A DNA stretch of 7,119 bases. It comes from Thermogutta sp. (GTDB lineage Bacteria > Planctomycetota > Planctomycetia > Pirellulales > Thermoguttaceae). Numbering within the stretch: the stretch's first letter is position 1; every line of letters starts with the position of its first letter. The stretch is from NCBI GenBank assembly GCA_012798155.1, contig JAAZNR010000268.1:1-7119 (forward strand). The letters run 5' to 3'. A program made the position numbers and the translations under genes. The notes under the pieces are model-generated. The model made no database searches. It saw nothing but the letters and a program-made list of their open reading frames with translations, and was not told the DNA's origin. Of the stretch, positions 1 through 4,566 are shown piece after piece.

Positions 1-85
1 GCTCTTCCCGCAATTTCAATCTAGCAGTAGCCCCAAAGTTCCTCAAGCGCCGGCGAAGGCCGATCGTTCCGCAAGACGAAACCGC

Positions 86-113
86 TTGACATTTCCGCGC
101 GGCGGCTCATAAT
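86..113 (+). promoter_or_regulatory. Sigma70-type promoter of the GH172-like gene
   Basis: A perfect -35 box, TTGACA (86-91), is followed after 16 bp by CATAAT (108-113), which matches the -10 consensus at five of six positions. Transcription would begin near 119-121 and leave a leader of about 140 nt before the start codon at 264. The AT-rich -10 stands out in GC-rich surroundings. This is the only near-consensus promoter I found in the window. It is read from sequence only; no start site is known. Confidence 0.65.
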
Positions 114-119
114 CCACCG

Positions 120-263
120 CGTCGTCCTTGAGAATCCCGCATGGGAAAAACGAGGCCCGCCGGCCACGGCGGCGATTCGGAGAAGGTCGGCTTTCGTCCG
201 CATCGCTTCGTGCGTACCATCCGGGATTCGCATTCTCACAATTCGTCTCGGGAGGAACACGCC
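120..263 (+). promoter_or_regulatory. Structured 5' leader of the GH172-like gene
   Basis: This untranslated leader lies between the predicted start of transcription and the ATG at 264. It contains an 8-bp inverted pair, GAATCCCG (132-139) with CGGGATTC (222-229), that could close most of the leader. An overlapping alternative pairs GAGAAT (130-135) with ATTCTC (232-237). Inside is a 6-bp hairpin, CCGCCG (157-162) with CGGCGG (167-172), around a four-base loop. The two long-range pairings exclude each other, which could allow switching near the ribosome binding site. I recognise no known riboswitch class, and the pairings may be chance. Confidence 0.3.
251..256 (+). promoter_or_regulatory. 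Ribosome binding site fixing the start at 264
   Basis: GGAGGA lies 7 bases before the ATG at 264. It is the reason for choosing this start over the in-frame ATG at 141, which has no comparable site and would put 41 unrelated residues in front of the signal peptide. Confidence 0.75.
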
Positions 264-1814
264 ATGTTCGGTCGGCTTCTTATGTTGGCAACGCTCACCG
301 CGACGGCATTCGCTAACGGCGGCCGGTGCGCAGGCGAGGACCTGTGGACCTTGCCGCGCCTGAGCGACGACCAGGTGCTGGCGGAGAACGGCCTGTGGAT
401 CGAAACCCCGCTCGAGCGACGCTTCCATCATTCGAAGCGCGTCATTGTCGCCGAAGCGGAAGGGCCGGGCGTCGTCACCATGCTTCACTTCGCCTTGCCC
501 CAACGCCAAATTGCGGCGGATTCCAACTACCGGCTCGGCCGCGACCTTGTGATCCGCATGTATTGGGACGGTGAGACGGCTCCCAGCGTGGAATGCCCGC
601 TGGTGGACTTCTTCTGCGATCCCGCGGGAGAACGGGAACGCTTGGATACGGCCATGGTGAACAAAAAGCGCGGCTGGAACGCCTATTTCCCCATGCCGTT
701 CCGCAAATTCGCCAAGATCGAGCTGGTCTACGACGGCGAGTTGGAGCCGGGCGAAGAGCTTTGGGCGGCCATGCCGTGCTACAGCTATGTGATGATTCGA
801 AAAACGGCCTCTCTGCCCGAGGATGTCGGCTACTTCCACGCCCAATGGCGGCAGGAGCTGCTGAATCTGGCGGAGCGAGATTACGTCGCGTTGGAGGCCG
901 AAGGCCGAGGCAAGTTCATCGGCTGGAATGTCACGCTGCGTTTGCCCGGCCGCCCCGGTTATCCGGTCGATATGAACGAGAAGTTCTACGTCGACGGCAA
1001 GATGACGCCTGTTGTGGAGTTCCAGGGAATCGAGGATTCGTTCGGCTTCAGTTGGGGCTTTCCTCCCGAGGAAAATCTCTTTCCTCGCACCGGCTACTTT
1101 CCCTTCCATCAAGACGGGGCCGCAGCCTATCGATTCTTTCTCAGCGACGCCGTCACCTTCACGAAGAGCCTGAAAGTCGCGATCGGCTTCGGCGAGCATG
1201 AGCATCCCATGTTTCGCGAGATGTTCGCTCGGCCGGGGAACGAGTTGGAGCTGGCCGGCACCTGCTATTGGTATCAGACGGAGCCGCATGCCGCGTTTCC
1301 CCCGCTGCCGGCCGCAAAAGATCGTGCGCCCGTCACACGGGATTGGCGGAATATGGAAAAGCTGCCCACGGATGACGAGCGACGCGCAAGGGGCGTGAAA
1401 TTGGAGATGCGCTGCGGGCGGCCGGAAAAGGAATTGGTCTTTGCCGAGCCGGGTTACCACGCGGAGGTAATACGCGGATTCTCCTACACAGGCTGGCCCT
1501 TTCCCGTGTTCCACACCCGAGCCGATGAAGAGGAGGTTCGAATCGTCTTGCGCGTCCCTCCCCGCTCGGCCGGGCGATTGCGTTTGTACATGATCGACCC
1601 CGATCACTTTCAAGGCGGACGCCGACAAGAGGTCTTCGTCGGCGAGCGATCGTTGGGCGTCGTGGCCGATTTCGATCAGGGCAAGTGGCTGGAGGCGACG
1701 GTCGATCCCGACGCGACGGCCGAGGGCACCCTTACCATAAGAGTGGCCAATCGCAACCCCAACCCCCAATCGAACGCCGTCGTATCCATCGTCGAATGGG
1801 TCGAGATGCCTTGA
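264..1814 (+). CDS. Secreted DUF2961 / GH172-like protein
   Basis: The 516-residue product looks like an exported DUF2961 protein, the family now called glycoside hydrolase family 172, whose characterised members act on difructose dianhydride or arabinofuranosides. Residues 1-17 resemble a Sec signal peptide (basic start, hydrophobic stretch, AFA before N18). The core at about 40-345 has family-like blocks: IRMYWDGE with PSVECPLVDFF (97-117), YFPMPFRKFAKIEL (141-154), and VDMNEKFYVDG followed by QGIEDSFGFSWGF (235-266). E239 and E257 sit where I would expect the two catalytic glutamates, but this was judged by eye. A further beta-rich segment (about 380-516) could be a carbohydrate-binding-like sandwich. 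The gene has its own promoter and leader and is followed by a repeat-rich gap, so it seems monocistronic. The substrate cannot be told from sequence. The family call is fairly sure; enzymatic activity is less so. Confidence 0.82.
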   Translation: MFGRLLMLATLTATAFANGGRCAGEDLWTLPRLSDDQVLAENGLWIETPLERRFHHSKRVIVAEAEGPGVVTMLHFALPQRQIAADSNYRLGRDLVIRMYWDGETAPSVECPLVDFFCDPAGERERLDTAMVNKKRGWNAYFPMPFRKFAKIELVYDGELEPGEELWAAMPCYSYVMIRKTASLPEDVGYFHAQWRQELLNLAERDYVALEAEGRGKFIGWNVTLRLPGRPGYPVDMNEKFYVDGKMTPVVEFQGIEDSFGFSWGFPPEENLFPRTGYFPFHQDGAAAYRFFLSDAVTFTKSLKVAIGFGEHEHPMFREMFARPGNELELAGTCYWYQTEPHAAFPPLPAAKDRAPVTRDWRNMEKLPTDDERRARGVKLEMRCGRPEKELVFAEPGYHAEVIRGFSYTGWPFPVFHTRADEEEVRIVLRVPPRSAGRLRLYMIDPDHFQGGRRQEVFVGERSLGVVADFDQGKWLEATVDPDATAEGTLTIRVANRNPNPQSNAVVSIVEWVEMP

Positions 1815-1866
1815 ACTCAGAGGTGAATCACCCAAACGATGCAATGCCCGCCGCATTTCCGGCACG

Positions 1867-1880
1867 GGTAACGGTTCACG
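1867..1880 (+). repeat. Left arm of outer inverted repeat
   Basis: GGTAACGGTTCACG matches the reverse complement of 2221-2234 at 12 of 14 positions. The two arms enclose both other repeat elements of this gap, about 340 bp apart. They may be ends of an older insertion or two copies of a small dispersed motif. Confidence 0.4.
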
Positions 1881-1889
1881 AGGACTGTG

Positions 1890-1997
1890 TTAATTTTACT
1901 TCACAGGATAAGAAGCCGGGCAAACTGGGGTACGTCGCTTTGTGAGTCTGCGTAAGATCGGTAAGCCGGTTTCGGCGATCCTGCGTAGTAAAATTAA
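1890..1997. repeat. 108-bp MITE-like element with terminal inverted repeats
   Basis: The left end TTAATTTTACTTCACAGGAT (1890-1909) matches the reverse complement of the right end (1978-1997) at 18 of 20 positions, the outer 11 being perfect. The AT-rich termini contrast with the GC-rich surroundings. The size, the inverted ends and the lack of coding capacity fit a miniature inverted-repeat element or an insertion-sequence remnant. Both ends read TTAA, which could be part of the terminal repeat or a duplicated target. Outside them only a 2-bp TG is shared, too short to count as a target duplication. I do not recognise the parent element. Confidence 0.55.
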
Positions 1998-2097
1998 TGC
2001 CGGCGATGAAAGCCGCGACAACGGGATTGCCGCCTTTGGGAGCGAATGGGCGGATACGTTTTTCGGCTCCCATCGCCCCAGCAGAATGAAAGGATGG

Positions 2098-2196
2098 AAA
2101 CGCGGAGAACGCAGAGAACGCAGAGTTGCGGCCGCCAATTTCTCCTCCGCGTCCTCTGCGCCCTCTGCGTTTCAAAAAAGTCTCTGCGCCTCCGCG
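2098..2196. repeat. CGCRGAG / CTCYGCG inverted repeat block, 9-bp period
   Basis: The left arm (2098-2125) has three CGCRGAG units at 2101, 2110 and 2119. The right arm (2145-2172) has three complementary CTCYGCG units at 2145, 2154 and 2163. Spacing is exactly 9 bp in both arms. The arms pair at 23 of 28 positions around a 19-base loop, and all five differences are transitions. Two more CTCYGCG units follow at 2182 and 2190 after an A-rich linker. From memory, similar CTCTGCG-rich intergenic repeats occur in many environmental bacterial genomes; their role is not known to me. Confidence 0.65.
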
Positions 2197-2220
2197 TTCC
2201 GATGACAGACCGGGCAGGCG

Positions 2221-2234
2221 CGTGAACGGGTACC
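2221..2234 (-). repeat. Right arm of outer inverted repeat
   Basis: CGTGAACGGGTACC is the inverted partner of 1867-1880 (12 of 14 bases). Its last base is also the first base of the hairpin at 2234-2253. Confidence 0.4.
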
Positions 2235-2253
2235 GGCACGGTATGCCGTGCCG
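2234..2253. repeat. Perfect 8-bp hairpin, possible terminator or REP-like
   Basis: CGGCACGG (2234-2241) and CCGTGCCG (2246-2253) are perfect complements around the four-base loop TATG. The hairpin lies 132 bp before tsaB and 419 bp after the GH172-like gene. No T tract follows on either strand, so a classic intrinsic terminator is unlikely; a REP-like hairpin is an alternative. Confidence 0.45.
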
Positions 2254-2385
2254 TCCGGCTGCGACATGCAAAGCGCTCTCTTCCTTGCGGCGTCCCTCGG
2301 CTTTGTGCCAGAATGACGGACGCGGCGGCAGCCGATCAAGAAAGGGTTTGGTGCACGATTCCAGCGTAGAAATCAGACTCCGGAC

Positions 2386-3087
2386 ATGTACACCCTGGCT
2401 TTGGAGACGACCGACGCCGTTGGCAGCGTCGCCTTGTTTCGAGAAGGCGAATGCCTCGATTGGCGTTGGCTTCCCGATGACCGGCGATCGGCCCAGACCC
2501 TGGCGCCGGCCGTCCGCGACCTGCTCCGAGATTTTCGCGTTCGGCCGAATGAAATCGGGTTGGTCGGCGTCTCGGTCGGGCCGGGATCGTTCACCGGCAT
2601 CCGCATCGGCTTGGTGACGGCCAAGACGTTTGCCTATGCCGTGCGAGCCGCGATCATCGGCATCGATACTCTGGAGGCGATCGCCGCGGGGGTCTCGCCT
2701 GATATCTCCCGCGTCGCGGTGATGGCCGATGCCCAGCGCGGCGACATCGTGGGAAAGCTGTTCGAACGGCAAGAGAACGGCACCTGGCCGGCCGCGGAAG
2801 CATCTCGGCCGCAAAAACCGCTGGATTGGCTGAGTACGCTGCCGGCATCGGATGGGCTTGTCGTCGCCGGCCCGGGCGCCCTGCGATTCAAGGAGATTCT
2901 GGCGGAGCACGGTTATCGGCCGGCCCCGGATGAGCTATGCCGCCCCAAGGCCTTCGATGTGGGACGCCTGGCCTGGACCTATTACGGCCTGGGACGCCGG
3001 GACGACCTCTGGAAACTGATGCCGCGGTATTTTCGCCCCAGTTATGCCGAGGAGAAAGCGGCCCCGGCATCCCCCGCCCAATTGTAA
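2386..3087 (+). CDS. tsaB: tRNA t6A biosynthesis protein TsaB
   Basis: This 233-residue protein matches TsaB, the scaffold partner of TsaD and TsaE. With them it transfers the threonylcarbamoyl group made by TsaC to A37 of ANN-decoding tRNAs in the cytoplasm. It starts with the ASKHA-fold strand MYTLALETTDAVGSVAL and carries the family signature VSVGPGSFTGIRIGL (62-76). MADAQRGDI corresponds to the IDARMGEVY region of E. coli TsaB, and the end (LMPRYFRPSYAEEKA) to its PVYLRNN tail. Length is typical. The usual HSxxLLP-like motif reads SAQTLAP (35-41). The ATG at 2386 places the first strand at the N-terminus as in homologues, although no strong ribosome binding site precedes it. It converges on hemL, and tsaD or tsaE is not in the window. 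The call is confident. Confidence 0.93.
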   Translation: MYTLALETTDAVGSVALFREGECLDWRWLPDDRRSAQTLAPAVRDLLRDFRVRPNEIGLVGVSVGPGSFTGIRIGLVTAKTFAYAVRAAIIGIDTLEAIAAGVSPDISRVAVMADAQRGDIVGKLFERQENGTWPAAEASRPQKPLDWLSTLPASDGLVVAGPGALRFKEILAEHGYRPAPDELCRPKAFDVGRLAWTYYGLGRRDDLWKLMPRYFRPSYAEEKAAPASPAQL

Positions 3088-3105
3088 TGCCGCCGCCCAG
3101 GAACG

Positions 3106-3123
3106 CGGCCGACATGCCGGCCG
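3106..3123. terminator. Possible shared hairpin between converging tsaB and hemL
   Basis: CGGCCG (3106-3111) and CGGCCG (3118-3123) can form a 6-bp stem with a six-base loop inside the 44-bp gap between the two converging stop codons. Position and symmetry suit a bidirectional terminator, but there is no T tract on either side and CGGCCG is self-complementary, so this is weak. Confidence 0.25.
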
Positions 3124-3131
3124 GAGAGGTC

Positions 3132-4439
3132 TCAGCTCATTCCACCGGCGGCTTGAACCTCTGCGAAGCCCTCCCGCGCCGCGGCGATGGCGGCATCGAT
3201 GTCCTCGTCCGAATGCGCCGCCGAGAGGAACATCGCCTCGAATTGGCTGCACGGCAGGTAAACGCCGTAGTCCAGCATGGTGTGGAAGAATCGGGCAAAC
3301 GCCGCCGTATCGCAGGCCGCGGCCGAGTCCCAGTTCGCCACTGGATGGGGCGTGAAGAATATCGTCATCATCGATCCGCGGCGGCCGATATAGCAGGGAA
3401 CGCCGGCCTCTTCCGCAGCGGCCCGCACCCCGGCGGCCAATCGCCGGGACATCCGCTCGAGCGTGGAAAACGGGTCGGTCTCGCGGAGGACTTCCAGCGT
3501 GGCTATGCCCGCGGCGGTGGCCAGGGGATTTCCGCTCAGCGTGCCGGCCTGGAAGACCTTCCCGGCGGGCAAGATGTGATCCATGATCTCGGCGCGACCG
3601 CCGTAGGCCCCGACGGGCAGCCCCCCGCCGATGATCTTTCCCAAGGTGGTCAAGTCCGGCGTGATTCCGTAGAGCGCCTGGGCACCTCCCAGAGCGAGTC
3701 GGAAACCGGACATCACTTCATCGAAGATCAGCAGGGCGCCGTACTGCGCGGTGAGATCGCGGAGGGTTTGCAGGAACTCTTGCCTGCCCGGCACGCAGCC
3801 CATATTGCCGGCCACAGGCTCCACGATGACGGCGGCGATTTGCTCGCCCAGACGCCCGAACGCCTCGCGGACCTCGTCCGCATCGTTGTAGCGTAGAACC
3901 AGGGTATCCTGCGCCACGGCAGGCGGCACGCCGGGGGAACTCGGCACCCCCAGGGTAGCCGCAGAGCTGCCCGCCGCTACCAACAAACTGTCCACGTGCC
4001 CGTGATAACAGCCCGCGAACTTCACGATCTTCGACCGGCCCGTATATCCCCGCGCCAGACGCAGGGCGCTCATGACGGCTTCCGTGCCCGAGTTCACCAA
4101 CCGAACCTTTTCCACGGACGGCACGGTCTCCACGATCAGCTCCGCGAGGCGGGTCTCGGCCTCGGTGGGAGCACCGAAGCTGGTACCCTTTTCCAATGCC
4201 TCGCGCAGCGCGGCGACCACCCGGGGATGGCAGTGTCCCAAGATCATCGGCCCCCAAGAGCCGACGTAATCGATGTAGCAATTCCCGTCGATGTCCCACA
4301 GATAGGCCCCCTCACCTCGGGCGATGAAGGGCGGCGTACCGCCGACCGCGCCGAATGCCCGAGCCGGACTGTTGACTCCGCCGGGAATCCATCGCTTGGC
4401 CCGTTCGAAAGCGGCTAGGCTCTTAGGGCGGTCTCGCAT
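3132..4439 (-). CDS. hemL: Glutamate-1-semialdehyde 2,1-aminomutase
   Basis: HemL converts glutamate-1-semialdehyde to 5-aminolevulinate, the last step of the C5 route into haem and other tetrapyrroles. It is a cytoplasmic, PLP-dependent class III aminotransferase. The 435 residues show the expected landmarks: [20 protein letters not shown] (11-30), the phosphate-binding NSGTEA (116-121), YHGHVD (145-150), FDEVMSGFR (239-247, D240 for the pyridine nitrogen), the PLP lysine K268 in [16 protein letters not shown], and [10 protein letters not shown] (296-305). E. coli HemL has its lysine at 265, so the start fits. The frame is open back to 4679, but residues before MRDRP are unlike the family and overlap the neighbouring gene, and AGAGAGG (4451-4457) precedes the chosen ATG by 11 bases. 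It lies 127 bp downstream of the multihaem cytochrome gene on the same strand. Use of the C5 route rather than the Shemin route is implied. Confidence 0.96.
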   Translation of the reverse strand: MRDRPKSLAAFERAKRWIPGGVNSPARAFGAVGGTPPFIARGEGAYLWDIDGNCYIDYVGSWGPMILGHCHPRVVAALREALEKGTSFGAPTEAETRLAELIVETVPSVEKVRLVNSGTEAVMSALRLARGYTGRSKIVKFAGCYHGHVDSLLVAAGSSAATLGVPSSPGVPPAVAQDTLVLRYNDADEVREAFGRLGEQIAAVIVEPVAGNMGCVPGRQEFLQTLRDLTAQYGALLIFDEVMSGFRLALGGAQALYGITPDLTTLGKIIGGGLPVGAYGGRAEIMDHILPAGKVFQAGTLSGNPLATAAGIATLEVLRETDPFSTLERMSRRLAAGVRAAAEEAGVPCYIGRRGSMMTIFFTPHPVANWDSAAACDTAAFARFFHTMLDYGVYLPCSQFEAMFLSAAHSDEDIDAAIAAAREGFAEVQAAGGMS

Positions 4440-4450
4440 GGGAATCGTAT

Positions 4451-4457
4451 CCTCTCT
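4451..4457 (-). promoter_or_regulatory. Ribosome binding site of hemL
   Basis: Read on the minus strand, AGAGAGG lies 11 bases before the ATG at 4439-4437. The spacing is slightly long, but it is the only purine-rich site near the start that family alignment favours. Confidence 0.45.
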
Positions 4458-4485
4458 CGTAGATGACTTTTCCGGAACCAGTTCG

Positions 4486-4517
4486 TACGGCGGGGTCCAG
4501 GGACCGAAATACGGCGG
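4486..4517 (-). promoter_or_regulatory. Possible operator-like repeat upstream of hemL
   Basis: In the 127-bp gap before hemL, TACGGCGG occurs twice in direct orientation (4486-4493 and 4510-4517, 24 bp apart). Exactly between the copies lies the interrupted palindrome GGTCC-AG-GGACC (4494-4505). The layout resembles a regulator site, but the elements are short and GC-rich and may be chance. No near-consensus promoter could be placed in the gap. Confidence 0.2.
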
Positions 4518-4566
4518 CGTGCGAAGTTTGCGAGATCGCGGCCGAAGAAACAACAACCGCCTCGAC

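Larger units (their letters stand above)
1815..2385. other. Gene-free repeat mosaic between GH172-like gene and tsaB
   Basis: I see no credible gene in these 571 bases. Open frames here are short or run antisense into tsaB and resemble no protein I recognise. From left to right the stretch holds an 11-bp palindrome GGTGAATCACC (1822-1832), a left outer repeat (1867-1880), a 108-bp element with terminal inverted repeats (1890-1997), the CGCRGAG/CTCYGCG block (2098-2196), a right outer repeat (2221-2234) and a hairpin (2234-2253). The last 130 bases must hold the tsaB promoter unless an upstream transcript reads through, but no near-consensus boxes are evident. Confidence 0.7.

Noticed and set aside
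141..263. N-terminal extension of the GH172-like protein from the ATG at 141
   Set aside because: It would bury the signal peptide behind 41 unrelated residues, and the ribosome binding site at 251-256 points to 264.
1822..1832. Terminator at the palindrome GGTGAATCACC after the GH172-like stop codon
   Set aside because: Its arms are 5 bp around a single base, so no hairpin with a usable loop can form, and no T tract follows.
21..1865. 614-codon open frame on the minus strand, antisense to the GH172-like gene
   Set aside because: The plus-strand frame carries a recognisable family, a signal peptide, a ribosome binding site and a promoter. The antisense product resembles nothing and is the usual by-product of GC-rich third codon positions.
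2098..2196. CRISPR array reading of the repeated CTCYGCG units
   Set aside because: The units are 7 bp with 1-2 bp between them in each arm and lie in opposite orientations. There are no 23-50 bp repeats, no spacers and no cas gene.
2285..2314. tsaB promoter made of TTGCGG (2285-2290) and CAGAAT (2309-2314), 18 bp apart
   Set aside because: Both boxes are weak matches at a non-optimal spacing, no better than chance in a gap of this length.
1876..2910. 344-codon minus-strand frame crossing the repeats and antisense to tsaB
   Set aside because: It reads through three repeat structures and then the wrong strand of a clear tsaB gene, and its product has no family-like motif.
2937..3896. 319-codon plus-strand frame overlapping tsaB and antisense to hemL
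   Set aside because: Both overlapped genes are well-supported families. This product is low-complexity and arginine/glycine-rich, without motifs.
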